From Stutzerimonas degradans (GTDB taxonomy: Bacteria; Pseudomonadota; Gammaproteobacteria; Pseudomonadales; Pseudomonadaceae): 64,000 bases of DNA. The stretch spans positions 62,001-126,000 of the forward strand of contig NZ_JAMOHV010000009.1 in the NCBI RefSeq assembly GCF_024448505.1, read 5' to 3'. Each line of letters starts with the position of its first letter. Positions within the stretch are counted from its first letter, which is position 1. Shown here piece after piece: positions 32,406 to 41,852 of this stretch. The translations under genes and the position numbers were made by a program. The notes under the pieces were generated by a model that saw nothing but the letters and a program-made list of their open reading frames with translations, was not told the DNA's origin and searched no databases.

Positions 32406-33388
32406 GCCAGCTTCCCGCTGAATTCTTCCTGGCGTTCTTCGGCATGATCTTCGTCGCGGTGTTCTTGCTCAGCCAGGGCCTGACGGTGCCGGTATTCGGC
32501 GAGGCGGGGCGGGTACGCAAGCGCATCCGCGAGCGTCTGCAGCTGCTCGAACAGGCCAGCGATCTGCCGAACATGCAGGTGCTGCTGCGCCAGAAGTACC
32601 TCAAGCGCCTGTCGCCGCTGGATGCCGCGCTGGAGCAGCTGCCGCTGATGGAGCGGCTGGCGCAGACGATCGAGCAGAGCGGACACCACTACCGCGCCTA
32701 TCGCGTGGTGCTGCTGGGGCTGGTGCTGGGCGTCGCGGTGGCACTGCTCGGTTGGTTGCTGTTGCGGCTGTGGTGGCTGGCGGCGCTGCTGGGTTTTGCG
32801 GCGTTCTGGCTGCCGCTGCTGAAGATCGGACGTGACCGTGCCAATCGCTTCGCCGAGTTCGAGGAGGGCCTGGCCGATGCGCTGGATGCCATGTGCCGCG
32901 CGCTGCGCGCCGGCCATCCGTTCAACGAAACGCTGCGGCTGGTAGCTGACGAGCACCAGGGCGCGGTCGCCCACGAGTTCGGCCTGACCTTCGCCGACAT
33001 CAACTACGGCAACGACGTGCGCCGCGCCATGCTCGGCCTGCTGGAGCGGATGCCGAGCATGACGGTGATGATGCTGGTGACCAGCATCCTCATCCACCGC
33101 GAAACCGGCGGCAACCTGACCGAGGTGCTGGAGCGCCTCAGCCGGTTGATTCGCGAGCGTTTCCGCTTCCAGCGCAAGGTCCGCACGCTGTCGGCCGAAG
33201 GGCGGATGTCGGCCTGGGTGCTGGTGTCGGTGCCGTTCGTGCTGGCGGCGGTGATCATGCTGACCACGCCGGAGTATCTGCCGTTGCTGGTCAACGAACC
33301 CATCGGGCAGAAACTCAGCATGGCGGCCTTCGGCGCGATGCTGCTGGGCATCTTCTGGATACGCCGGATCATCCGTATCCAGGTTTGA
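32402..33388 (+). CDS. tadB: Inner-membrane platform protein TadB
   Basis: A 328-residue GspF-domain protein with four membrane segments (about 10-28, 98-140 as a pair, and 270-310) and the cytoplasmic GspF core ([40 protein letters not shown]). Its ATG overlaps the tadA stop. It forms the membrane platform with TadC. Confidence 0.92.
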   Translation: MSQLPAEFFLAFFGMIFVAVFLLSQGLTVPVFGEAGRVRKRIRERLQLLEQASDLPNMQVLLRQKYLKRLSPLDAALEQLPLMERLAQTIEQSGHHYRAYRVVLLGLVLGVAVALLGWLLLRLWWLAALLGFAAFWLPLLKIGRDRANRFAEFEEGLADALDAMCRALRAGHPFNETLRLVADEHQGAVAHEFGLTFADINYGNDVRRAMLGLLERMPSMTVMMLVTSILIHRETGGNLTEVLERLSRLIRERFRFQRKVRTLSAEGRMSAWVLVSVPFVLAAVIMLTTPEYLPLLVNEPIGQKLSMAAFGAMLLGIFWIRRIIRIQV

Positions 33389-33403
33389 GCGGGGGGCGCG
33401 GTG

Positions 33404-34378
33404 ATGGACTATCTCTACGGGCTGGTGCAGAGCGTGGTGGGCGATGAACAGCAGGTACGGCTGATCTTCCTGCTGGCCGTGGCGCTGAGCGCGATGCTGG
33501 CGGTGGGCACCCTGTCGGTCCTGGTGATGGGCCTGCAGGACCCGGTTCGCCGGCGTCTGGCGGTGATCAAGCGCGGCGGCCTGCGTGGCGCCGAACATGC
33601 CGCGCAGGTGCCACGCGGCAATCTGCACGTGCTGCTGGAGCAGGTCGGTCAGCGCTTCGTCAGCGCCGAAGACGGCCAGCGCTCGGCGACCGCCGCGCTG
33701 CTGCAGCATGCCGGCTACCGCTCTGCCGCGGCGGTGCAGATGTACTGGGCGATCCGCCTGCTGCTGCCGCTCACGCTCTTGGTGGCGACTTTGCTGGTGC
33801 TGCCGATGGTGACCACCCCCAGCCTGACCACCGGCCTGCTGGTGGCGGGGCTGGCGGTCGGCCTCGGTTGGCTGGCGCCGGCAGTGATCGTCGAGAAGCG
33901 CCGCGACCGCCGGCAGGCCCGGCTGCGCGGTGCGTTTCCCGATGCGCTGGACCTGATGGTGGTCTGCGTGGAGTCGGGGCTGGCCCTGCCGCAGGCCATC
34001 GAGCGGGTCGCCGAGGAAATGGCGGTGAGCCAGGCCGAACTGGCCGAGGAGCTGGCGACGGTCAATGCCGAGATTCGCGCCGGTATTTCCAGCGCGGCGG
34101 CACTGGCGCATCTGGCCGAGCGCACCGGCCTGGAGGATGTGCGCGGGCTGGTCAGCCTGCTGGCGCAGAGCATCCGTTTCGGCACCAGCGTTGCCGACAC
34201 GTTGCGCATCTACGCCGAGGAGTTTCGCGACCGGCGTACCCAGGCGGCGGAGGAGCAGGCCGCCAAGATCGGTACCAAGCTGGTGTTCCCGCTGATTTTC
34301 TGCCTGTGGCCGAGCTTTTTCCTGGTCGCCATCGGCCCCGCCATGATCGGCGTTCTCAACGCGTTCGGGAGATTGTGA
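33404..34378 (+). CDS. tadC: Inner-membrane platform protein TadC
   Basis: A 324-residue second GspF-domain protein (FPDALDLMVVCVESGLALPQ; LVSLLAQSIRFGTSVADTLR) with paired membrane helices near residues 110-165 and at the C-terminus. Its in-frame GTG at 33401 is an alternative start. Its stop lies directly at the tadD start. Confidence 0.92.
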   Translation: MDYLYGLVQSVVGDEQQVRLIFLLAVALSAMLAVGTLSVLVMGLQDPVRRRLAVIKRGGLRGAEHAAQVPRGNLHVLLEQVGQRFVSAEDGQRSATAALLQHAGYRSAAAVQMYWAIRLLLPLTLLVATLLVLPMVTTPSLTTGLLVAGLAVGLGWLAPAVIVEKRRDRRQARLRGAFPDALDLMVVCVESGLALPQAIERVAEEMAVSQAELAEELATVNAEIRAGISSAAALAHLAERTGLEDVRGLVSLLAQSIRFGTSVADTLRIYAEEFRDRRTQAAEEQAAKIGTKLVFPLIFCLWPSFFLVAIGPAMIGVLNAFGRL

Positions 34379-34379
34379 G

Positions 34380-35417
34380 ATGAGAAGAATCAGTCTGCTG
34401 CTGGCCCTGTCGGCCGTGCTCGCCGGGTGTCAGTCGATGGGGCCGGAGCCGGGCGAGGGACGTTCCATCTACGCCGGCAACCATTCGGTGCTGTATCGCG
34501 CGCGGCAACAAGCCGGTTCGCTGGAGCAGGCGCTGCAGCTGGCCGACATGGCCTATCAGGCGGGGGATCTGGATCAGGCGCTGTTCCAGTATCTGCGCGT
34601 GCTGGAGCTGGAGCCCAAGCGTTATTCGGCGCTGGTCTGGGTGGGGCGGATTCACCGCGAGCGCGGCAACATCCAGCTCGCCGAACTGGCCTTCGAGGAG
34701 GTGCTGAGCAAGGCGCCGAACGATCTCGACGCGCTGGCGGAGATGGGCATGCTGCAACTGGCCAAGCGCGATCAGGATGTGGCGCGCGAGCTGCTGTCGC
34801 GCGCACTGCTGCTGGATCAGCAACGCCTGGCGAACACGTCGCAGAACGTCATGCCCGCGGTGGATGCGCTGAAGGTGGACCGGCAGTCGCCGCTGCGCCT
34901 GTACAACGCGCTCGGCGTGCTGGCCGACCTGACCAACGAGTTTCCGCTGGCCGAGCGTTACTACCGACTGGCGTTGCAGATCGAACCGCGTTCGGCGCTG
35001 GTGCAGAACAGCCTCGGCTACTCGTACTACATGGCCGGACACTGGGTGGAGGCCGAGCAGGTCTACCGCCGCGCGCTCGACCGTAACGGCAGCTACGCGC
35101 CGCTGTGGCGCAACTACGGCCTGTTGCTGGCGCGTACGCAGCGCTACGAGGCGGCGCTGTCGGCGTTCGAGCAGATCGGTTCGCGCGCCCAGGCCAGCAA
35201 CGACGTGGGTTACGTCTGTCTGGTGGAGGGCCGGCTGGACGAGGCCGAGCAGTTCTTCCGCAGCGCGATGGAGCAGTCGCCGTCGCACTACGCCACCGCC
35301 TGGGACAACCTCGAACGCGTGCGTCAGCTGCGCAAGGTGCGCCAGCTCGGCCAGGAACCGATCCAGACAGAGGCGGTCGCCGCGGCGGCCGACGTCAAGG
35401 TGTTCGCCGTACCGTAG
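34380..35417 (+). CDS. tadD: TPR lipoprotein TadD
   Basis: A 345-residue lipoprotein (lipobox VLAGC) with several tetratricopeptide repeats (DLDQALFQYLRVLELEPKRY, NSLGYSYYMAGHWVEAEQVY). It is the last tad gene and acts as an outer-membrane assembly factor. Its last 23 bases overlap the 3' end of the convergent acyltransferase gene. Confidence 0.9.
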   Translation: MRRISLLLALSAVLAGCQSMGPEPGEGRSIYAGNHSVLYRARQQAGSLEQALQLADMAYQAGDLDQALFQYLRVLELEPKRYSALVWVGRIHRERGNIQLAELAFEEVLSKAPNDLDALAEMGMLQLAKRDQDVARELLSRALLLDQQRLANTSQNVMPAVDALKVDRQSPLRLYNALGVLADLTNEFPLAERYYRLALQIEPRSALVQNSLGYSYYMAGHWVEAEQVYRRALDRNGSYAPLWRNYGLLLARTQRYEAALSAFEQIGSRAQASNDVGYVCLVEGRLDEAEQFFRSAMEQSPSHYATAWDNLERVRQLRKVRQLGQEPIQTEAVAAAADVKVFAVP

Positions 35418-36483
35418 CGGCGCCGGCCAGCGAGGGACTGCTGCGCGTCGCGCGACGCGGGCCGCGCGGCAGGTGGCGCTTGAGCGCCAGCGCCGGTGCC
35501 TCGACCAGATGCCACGAGAGCACGGCCGCCAGCAGGCTGGCGCTGAAGCCAAGCACCATGAACGGCAGCAACGGCAGGTTGCCGGCGCTCCAGTGCATCA
35601 GCAGTTGCTGGAGCGGGAAACTGAAGATGTACAGGCCGTAGGAAAAATCCCCGGCCTTGCCGAAGCCGGCGAGCCGTGGGATGCGCAGGTGCGCCAGGTA
35701 GATCACCAGATAGGGCAGGGTCAGCGAATGTACCAGCGGCCAGATGCCGTGGCCGGCGCTGAGCAGGCTGGCCGCCAGCAGCGGCACGGCGATCTTCCAG
35801 CTCCAGCGGATGCGATGGCGGTACAGGTACAGCACCGCGCCGAAATAGAAGAACACCCCCAGCCGGTTGAACTTGCGCAGCAGGTCGCTCTGCAGATCGA
35901 ACGCTGCAATCAGGTAGAACTGCGTGGCGAACAGCAACGCCAGCCCGAGCAGCGCGATGCGTCGGTTGAACAGCCCGAGCATGCCCAGCAGCACCACCGA
36001 GGCATACATCAGCACCTCGTAGGGCAGGGTCCAGAGCGAGCCGTTGACCGTGTTGGGGAAGGGGTTGTCGACGAACACGCCGGGTAGCTGGAACTGCGTC
36101 AGCAGCGCGATGTTGCCCAGGTAGCCCAGCGTCTGCGGCCCGCTCCAGTAGTCGGCCAGCGGCAGCTGCGTGGCCAGCGGCCCGATCACCAGCACGCCGA
36201 GCAGCACCGAAATGGCCAGCGCCGGGAAGATGCGCAGCGCCCGCTTGCCGACGAAATCGATCACGTTGCGGCTGTTGAGCCAGGACGCGGCGATCAGATA
36301 ACCGCTCATCACGAAAAACAGGTGAACGGCAATGTCGGCGCTGTCGTAACGGCCAGTGAACAGGCGTACCGGCTCGCTGGTGCCACGGCCGGACAGCCAG
36401 AAGCTGTGGCCGAACACCACCGCCGAGGCGGCGAAGAAGCGCAGGAAGTCGAAGTTGTTGTCGCGCGAATCGGTGGCATTCAT
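35395..36483 (-). CDS. Membrane acyltransferase (acyltransferase family 3)
   Basis: A 362-residue protein with about ten membrane segments and the family-3 motifs NNFDFLRFFAASAVVFGHSF (with the catalytic His) and FFVMSGYLIAASWL, plus RIFPAL. The family adds acetyl or other acyl groups to surface sugars. It is the last gene of the polysaccharide operon and probably O-acetylates the product. Its tail overlaps tadD convergently. Confidence 0.88.
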   Translation of the reverse strand: MNATDSRDNNFDFLRFFAASAVVFGHSFWLSGRGTSEPVRLFTGRYDSADIAVHLFFVMSGYLIAASWLNSRNVIDFVGKRALRIFPALAISVLLGVLVIGPLATQLPLADYWSGPQTLGYLGNIALLTQFQLPGVFVDNPFPNTVNGSLWTLPYEVLMYASVVLLGMLGLFNRRIALLGLALLFATQFYLIAAFDLQSDLLRKFNRLGVFFYFGAVLYLYRHRIRWSWKIAVPLLAASLLSAGHGIWPLVHSLTLPYLVIYLAHLRIPRLAGFGKAGDFSYGLYIFSFPLQQLLMHWSAGNLPLLPFMVLGFSASLLAAVLSWHLVEAPALALKRHLPRGPRRATRSSPSLAGAATVRRTP

Positions 36484-36508
36484 TGCCGGTAATCTCCTGG
36501 ATCAGCGC

Positions 36509-37507
36509 TCAGCGCAGCGGGAACGCCTCGCTCATGCCCAGTGCACAGCGTTCACCGTCGTGGATGGCTCGTTCCAGCAGGCGCAGGCGTTGCGGGGCGT
36601 TGCGCCGATGGGCGACGAGCCGTAGCAGGGCGAGGAAGATCGTGCGGTTCAGGCGCAGCAGCCAGCGCGAGCCGACCCAGACGTGGGTATCGAACCAGGC
36701 CTGGTTGCGCGCGCTGTAGTAGGCGCGAAAGTCCGAGTCGCCGAGCAGGAAGGCCTCGTAGATGTTGCGAGTGCGCGCCTTGATGTTCCACGACAGCTCC
36801 AGCTCGTCGATCAGCGCATCGGTGAGCAGGTACAGCCTGCCGCCGTCTTCGGTGATGCGGCGGGTGTATTCGGTATCGTCGGCGTACAGCACCAGATCGC
36901 GCAGCGGCACGCCGATGCGCTGGTACAGGCTGCGGTGCGCGAGCATGCCGCCATAAGGCGCGAACGGCAGGCTGATGCGCCGTGGCGGCGTGCCGCGCGG
37001 CGAGCCCCAGGGCAGGCGTCGCCAGAGCTTGTAGGGTAGTTGGGCGACGTGAAAGCCGAAGTAGCTCGAACGCGGCTGGATGGCGAAGCAGGCCGGCACG
37101 CCCTGGGCGATATCGGCCTGCTGGGTGGGGCGAAAACCCAGAACCGCGACACGCGCCAGGCCGTGCTCATTGCCCAGTTCGGCCAGCTCGCGATGCAGGA
37201 TTTCCACGGCGGCGGCGCTCGGTGCGTTGTCGTCGTCCATCATCCAGATGTATTCGGCGCCGCGCTGCAGCGCGGCTTCGATGCCGACCGCGTAGCCGTT
37301 GGCCGAGCCGCTGTTGTGTGGCAGCTCGAGCAGCTCGACCTGCTCCGGCCAGCGTTCGCGCAGCGTGTCGAGCGCGGCGGTGGCGGCGTTGCTCACCACC
37401 AGCACGCGCTCGATGGCCGCGAAGGCCAGCGCGCGTTCGATCAGCTGTTGCAGGTAGCCCAGGCGGTCGCCGTAGGTCACGGTCACAATCGTGGTGGTGC
37501 GTTTCAT
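36509..37507 (-). CDS. Glycosyltransferase family 2
   Basis: A 332-residue GT-A enzyme (TTTIVTVTYGDRLGYLQQLI) with the metal-binding DDD motif in YIWMMDDDNAP. The sequence around it resembles galactofuranosyl/rhamnosyl transferases of the GlfT2 type. It follows two tiny genes in the operon. Donor and acceptor cannot be read. Confidence 0.85.
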   Translation of the reverse strand: MKRTTTIVTVTYGDRLGYLQQLIERALAFAAIERVLVVSNAATAALDTLRERWPEQVELLELPHNSGSANGYAVGIEAALQRGAEYIWMMDDDNAPSAAAVEILHRELAELGNEHGLARVAVLGFRPTQQADIAQGVPACFAIQPRSSYFGFHVAQLPYKLWRRLPWGSPRGTPPRRISLPFAPYGGMLAHRSLYQRIGVPLRDLVLYADDTEYTRRITEDGGRLYLLTDALIDELELSWNIKARTRNIYEAFLLGDSDFRAYYSARNQAWFDTHVWVGSRWLLRLNRTIFLALLRLVAHRRNAPQRLRLLERAIHDGERCALGMSEAFPLR

Positions 37508-37530
37508 GGTCGTCTCGCGGCGGGGCGGTT

Positions 37531-37740
37531 TCAGGCTTCGTCGGCGGTGGACAGCAGGCTGCCGTGGGGGCAGGCCGCCGCGGGCTGATCGTCATCGTTG
37601 GGGTGGAACAGCGCATGGAAGATGACCACGTACTCCGGCCCCGGCCCAGCCCCGGCGGGCTGCGATACCGGGACGATTTCGGTGTAGGAATAGCCGTCGG
37701 CGAGGACCATTGGACGTCGGGTATTACCTGGGCGATGCAT
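37531..37740 (-). CDS. Small protein in polysaccharide operon, unknown
   Basis: A 69-residue protein from the ATG at 37740, which has AGGAG seven bases upstream; six further open codons are ignored. There is no signal peptide and no known motif; it is Pro/Gly-rich (SQPAGAGPGPEYVVIFHALF). It lies between the exported small protein and a glycosyltransferase with the same direction. Function is unknown. Confidence 0.55.
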   Translation of the reverse strand: MHRPGNTRRPMVLADGYSYTEIVPVSQPAGAGPGPEYVVIFHALFHPNDDDQPAAACPHGSLLSTADEA

Positions 37741-37777
37741 GTTGGTTCTCCTGCGCATCGGTCGATGCGCCTGTCGA

Positions 37778-38071
37778 TCAGAACGAGTAACGGCGGGTAT
37801 CCGGGGTACTGGGCAGGTAGGGCTGAACGGCCGGTTCGGCGATCAGGCGCACGGCCGGCGGCGCCGGTATGGCGATGGCGCGCAGCGGTTGCGACCGCAA
37901 ACAGGCGGCGCGCGGCGGCGTCTTGACGGCGCTCTCGTAAACGGCCACGCCTATGCAGCGCGTTGCGGCCGGGCTGGTTACCTGGCGTGGCTCGGCATGC
38001 GCGGTCTGTACGGTCAGCAAGACCAGACCGAGGGTGCGGCCAGCTTTCATCCACTGCTTTGCGGTGTTCAT
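37778..38071 (-). CDS. Small exported protein in polysaccharide operon, unknown
   Basis: A 97-residue protein with a Sec signal peptide (LGLVLLTVQTAHAEP, cleavage after AHA). The mature part has two Cys (ATRCIG, RAACLRSQ) and is proline-rich. A GGAG site sits 8 bases before the ATG. Being periplasmic and inside the operon it may help polymer processing or export, but no family is recognised. Confidence 0.6.
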   Translation of the reverse strand: MNTAKQWMKAGRTLGLVLLTVQTAHAEPRQVTSPAATRCIGVAVYESAVKTPPRAACLRSQPLRAIAIPAPPAVRLIAEPAVQPYLPSTPDTRRYSF

Positions 38072-38104
38072 CCTTGAATCTCCGTGAGGTGGGTTGCGTA
38101 CCGG

Positions 38105-39295
38105 TCAGGCGTGCTTGGCCGAAAGCAGCGGCTGGATGGCCGCACGTCCCTGCAGCGCCAGTTGTCCGTCGAGCAGCGACACTTCCCGTATTCGCGCCTC
38201 GACGAATGCCTTGATTTCCTGCTTGAAGCGCTCGCCACCGAAGCGCTCCGCGTTGCTGCGGCAGTTGCTCGCGCTGATGCGCTGGCAATGCGTCTCGAAG
38301 GTCCGCACGGCGGCGACGATCGAGTCGACGCTCTGCTCGGGATAGAACACGCCGGTGGGCTTTTCGTGCTCCAGACCGCGGATGGTTTCCAGCACGCCGC
38401 CGCGAGCGAAGGCAATGACCGGCGTGCCGCAGGCCTGGGCTTCGATCGGCGCAATGCCGAAGTCCTCCTCGGCGGCGAAGACGAATGCGCGGGCACGCTG
38501 CATGTACTGGCGCAGCACCTCGTCGCTCTGGTAGCCCATGAGGGTGACGTTGGCGCTGGCGACTTCGCGCACGCGCTCCATTTCCGGGCCGGTGCCGATG
38601 ACCACCAGACGTTTGTCCGGCATCGCCGCGAAGGCTTCGACGATCAGCGGAATCTTCTTGTACGGAACCATGCGTGAGGCGGTGAGGTAGAAGTCTTCCT
38701 TGGCCTCGTGCAGGGTGAAGCGGCTGGTGTCCACCGGCGGGTAGATGACCGTCGACTGGCGCCGGTAGCTCTTGTTGATGCGCTTGGCGATGAAGTGCGA
38801 GTTGGCGATGAACTCGTCGACGCCGCTGGCGGTGCGCTGGTCCCACATGCGCATGTAATGCAGCAGCATGCGCGCCAGCTTGGCCTTCACGCCGCGATCC
38901 AGGCTGGCCTCGTGCAGGTACTGGTGCTGCAGGTCCCAGGCGTAGCGGATGGGCGAGTGCACGTAACTGATGTGCAGCTGGTTGGGGCCGGTCAGCACGC
39001 CCTTGGCGACCGCGTGGCTGCTGGAGATCACCAGGTCGTATGCCGACATGTCGAGCTGCTCGATGGCCAGCGGCATCAGCGGCAGGTACTTCTGGTAGGC
39101 GCTGCGCGCCTTGGGCAGCTGCTGGATGAACGTGGTGGTGGCGCGCTTGCCGCCCAGCCGCGCGCGGTCCTCGTCGCAGAGGAAGTCGATGACGGCGAAC
39201 AGGTCGGCTTCCGGCCAGGTCTCGCACAGCGCGGCGAGTACCCGTTCAGCTCCCGCATAGGTCACCAGCCAGTCGTGAACGATGGCGATTTTCAT
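38105..39295 (-). CDS. Glycosyltransferase family 4 (mannosyl/rhamnosyl type)
   Basis: A 396-residue GT-B enzyme; the start MKIAIVHDWLVTYAGAERVL at 39295 is the family norm and replaces a longer open frame. The donor-site motif FVFAAEEDFGIAPIEAQACG carries the EX7E glutamates, and YVHSPIRYAWDL is typical of mannosyl/rhamnosyl transferases. GDP-mannose is the likely donor type but this is inference. Confidence 0.9.
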   Translation of the reverse strand: MKIAIVHDWLVTYAGAERVLAALCETWPEADLFAVIDFLCDEDRARLGGKRATTTFIQQLPKARSAYQKYLPLMPLAIEQLDMSAYDLVISSSHAVAKGVLTGPNQLHISYVHSPIRYAWDLQHQYLHEASLDRGVKAKLARMLLHYMRMWDQRTASGVDEFIANSHFIAKRINKSYRRQSTVIYPPVDTSRFTLHEAKEDFYLTASRMVPYKKIPLIVEAFAAMPDKRLVVIGTGPEMERVREVASANVTLMGYQSDEVLRQYMQRARAFVFAAEEDFGIAPIEAQACGTPVIAFARGGVLETIRGLEHEKPTGVFYPEQSVDSIVAAVRTFETHCQRISASNCRSNAERFGGERFKQEIKAFVEARIREVSLLDGQLALQGRAAIQPLLSAKHA

Positions 39296-39363
39296 GGGTT
39301 CACCTCGATGGTGGAGGTGCGGCAGCGCGGGGCGCCGGCGCACGAATGGGCGATGCGGCGTTG

Positions 39364-40470
39364 TTAGCGCTGGCCGGGGTTCCAGCGGGCGATTGCCGGG
39401 TGGTTGTGCTTGCCGGCCAGGGTGCGGTCGATCAGGCGCGAGACCGTCCGGGCCGAGGCCTCCCAGGAGTAGCGCGCCACGTTGGCACGGCCGAGTACGC
39501 GCAGGTCGTTGCGCAGGCTGGCGTCCTGCAGCACACGGCTCATGGCCAGGGCCATCGAGCGAATGTCCAGCGGGTCGAAGTACAGCGCGCTTTCGCCGAG
39601 CACCTCGGGAATCGACGCGGCGCGCGCAGCGATGACCGGGCAGCCGCAGGCCTGCGCTTCCAGCGGCGGGATGCCGAAACCTTCGTACAGCGAGGGAAAC
39701 ACGAACGCCCGCGCGCCCTGGTACTCCTCCACCAGCTCCTCGTCGCTGAGGCGCCCGAGCATGCGGATGCGCTGGTTGCCGTTGACCAGGCAGTTGCCGG
39801 CGGAAAACACCGAATGCGAATCACCGACGATGCGCAGCTCGGTATCGTCGAAACCCTCCAGGCTGAGAAAGGCTGCGACCATCCGCTCGAAATTCTTGTG
39901 CGCGTTGGGCGAGGAGACGGCCAGCAGGTACGGCTTTGCTGCGCCCCGGCAATCGCTCGCGCTGAACGGTCTGAAGCGCGGCGCCACCGCGTTCGGCACC
40001 ACGCAGATGTGGTCTGCGGGGTAGCCATAGTGCTGGGCGATTTCCCGGCGGGAAAACTCGCTGACGGTGATCAGCGCGCGGATGCGCCGCAGCAGCAGCG
40101 GCGTCATGGTCTGGTAGAAGCGGCGGAACAACGGCGAATAGCTCTCCGGGTGGCGCACGTAGGTGATGTCGTGATGGGTGGCGATCTGGTTGGCGTAGGC
40201 CAGCGGGGCCGTGTTGCACAGCGAGACCAGCGGCGGCCGGCCGTTGCGCGCGAGCCACAGCGGCAGATCCAGCTGCTCCCACAGATGGCCGCGGTTGCGG
40301 CCGATGCGGCGCACGTTGAGCTGGGTGGCGCTGTCGCGCAGATGCACGTCATGCGGTGCCACGAACAGCAGATCGCTGCGCAGCTTGCCCAGTTCGAGGG
40401 AGAGCTGCTCGGCAAAGCGCTGCACCCCGCGAATCTCCTGGGTCAGGAAACGAGCGTTGATCACGATCAT
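39364..40470 (-). CDS. Glycosyltransferase family 4
   Basis: A 368-residue GT-B enzyme (VPNAVAPRFRPF, AVSSPNAHKNFERMV, EX7E in FPSLYEGFGIPPLEAQACGC). AAGGAG stands before the ATG at 40470. It is one of three family-4 transferases in this operon and presumably adds one sugar of the repeat. Confidence 0.9.
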   Translation of the reverse strand: MIVINARFLTQEIRGVQRFAEQLSLELGKLRSDLLFVAPHDVHLRDSATQLNVRRIGRNRGHLWEQLDLPLWLARNGRPPLVSLCNTAPLAYANQIATHHDITYVRHPESYSPLFRRFYQTMTPLLLRRIRALITVSEFSRREIAQHYGYPADHICVVPNAVAPRFRPFSASDCRGAAKPYLLAVSSPNAHKNFERMVAAFLSLEGFDDTELRIVGDSHSVFSAGNCLVNGNQRIRMLGRLSDEELVEEYQGARAFVFPSLYEGFGIPPLEAQACGCPVIAARAASIPEVLGESALYFDPLDIRSMALAMSRVLQDASLRNDLRVLGRANVARYSWEASARTVSRLIDRTLAGKHNHPAIARWNPGQR

Positions 40471-40527
40471 GGGACTACTCCTTCAGGGGCCTGCGCCAGC
40501 GATCCGGCGCCGGCAAGACAGAGTGTT

Positions 40528-41838
40528 TCAGTGCGTCGGCGACGCGCGGGTACTGATGATCTTGGGGAACTCGTTCAGCTCGATGCGCGCCGTGCAGGCC
40601 TGACCGGCAGCGGCGCAGTTCCAGCGCACGTCGCTGGCGAAGCGTCCGCGCTGCGGCGTGGCGGTATCGAGCATCTGCACGTTGCCGGCCCGCCCGCGGG
40701 CGCTTTCGATGGCCAGCGTGCGCGGGCGTCCGCCGGTCCAGGCGACCAGCAGTTCGTCGTCGTCGCGGGCGAAGCGCAACAGCACCACCTCGCCACGGGC
40801 GCGGCGCTCGTGGCCGAGCAGTTCGTATTCGCCGACGATCTCGCTGATCGCCTGCAGCACCGCATACGCCGGTTTGGCCGAGTAGTCGTGGCGCAGCAGG
40901 CCGAAGTTGTGCTCGCGCTCGCGGCGATCGGTGCCGTCGTTTCTGAAGTCGTACCACCACATGCCCTTGACGTTCGGCAGCGTGCGGGCGAGGAAGTAGC
41001 TGCGCGCCAGATAGGCCGCCTGCAGTTTCTCGCTGACGCCGCAGGCGCCGTCATGCGCGGGCCAGGCCATCTCGGTCAGGTACAGCGGCACCGGCCGGCC
41101 GGCAGCCACGCTCAGCTGCTGGTCGACCTCGGCGAGCCAGTCGATCCAGGCTTCGGGCGTGTCGCGCCGCCAGCCGCGGCAGTGCACGTACGGATGCAGC
41201 GACAGGCCGTCGACCGCTTGCAGCACGCCATGCTCGATCAGCCGCCGGGCGAAACCGGATTCGATGCCCTGGGTCGTCACCGCGCCGGCCAGCACCCTGG
41301 CGGCCGGATCCTGCTCGCGGATGATGCCGGCGGCGTCGGCGACCAGACGCGCATAGTCCTCGCTGAAGGTGGGGCTGTGCGGGTCTTCCACGTCCCACTC
41401 GTTCCACACTTCGTAGTGCGCGACCTGGCCTTTCAGCGCGCCGGCCAGGTGGCTTACGTAGCGGTTGAACGCCGCGCGCACCGGCTCGCTGCGAGGTTTT
41501 TCGCCCTCGCCGTGAAAGCGGTTGCCGTAGCCGAGGATGAACAGCGTATCCAGGCCGTGCCGGCGGTTGTCGGCAAGGTAGCGTTGCCAGGAGGGCTCGA
41601 TCAGCAGGCGGTTGCGTTCGCGTTCCACGTAGGCCCAGTGCGCATCGGTGCGGACCGAGGTGATGCCGGCGGCGCTGGCGAGCGCGCCGGGCTGTTTGCC
41701 GGCTACACCTTTGTGCAGCTCGTGCGAGCAGACGCCAACGGTAAACAGCGGCTCGGCGGTCTGTGCCGCCGTGGTCAGGGTGAAGCCGAGCAGGCTGCCG
41801 AACAGCGCCAGCGGCAACAGGGCGAAGCAATTCATCAT
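40528..41838 (-). CDS. PslG-like glycoside hydrolase (GH39-type), exported
   Basis: A 436-residue protein with a signal peptide (LLPLALFGSLLGFTLTTAAQ). A TIM-barrel glycosidase is indicated by the acid/base Glu147 in HYEVWNEWDV and the nucleophile Glu256 in LYLTEMAWP, about 110 residues apart as in clan GH-A. Length and place resemble P. aeruginosa PslG, a periplasmic hydrolase made by a polysaccharide operon that trims or releases its polymer. The start is the first of two Met codons after the upstream overlap-free gap. Confidence 0.8.
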   Translation of the reverse strand: MMNCFALLPLALFGSLLGFTLTTAAQTAEPLFTVGVCSHELHKGVAGKQPGALASAAGITSVRTDAHWAYVERERNRLLIEPSWQRYLADNRRHGLDTLFILGYGNRFHGEGEKPRSEPVRAAFNRYVSHLAGALKGQVAHYEVWNEWDVEDPHSPTFSEDYARLVADAAGIIREQDPAARVLAGAVTTQGIESGFARRLIEHGVLQAVDGLSLHPYVHCRGWRRDTPEAWIDWLAEVDQQLSVAAGRPVPLYLTEMAWPAHDGACGVSEKLQAAYLARSYFLARTLPNVKGMWWYDFRNDGTDRREREHNFGLLRHDYSAKPAYAVLQAISEIVGEYELLGHERRARGEVVLLRFARDDDELLVAWTGGRPRTLAIESARGRAGNVQMLDTATPQRGRFASDVRWNCAAAGQACTARIELNEFPKIISTRASPTH

Positions 41839-41852
41839 CGGTCTCGTCGTGG

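Noticed and set aside
32294..34111. 605-codon minus-strand ORF opposite tadB and tadC
   Set aside because: Gln/His/Arg-rich shadow; GspF-type proteins are unambiguous on the other strand.
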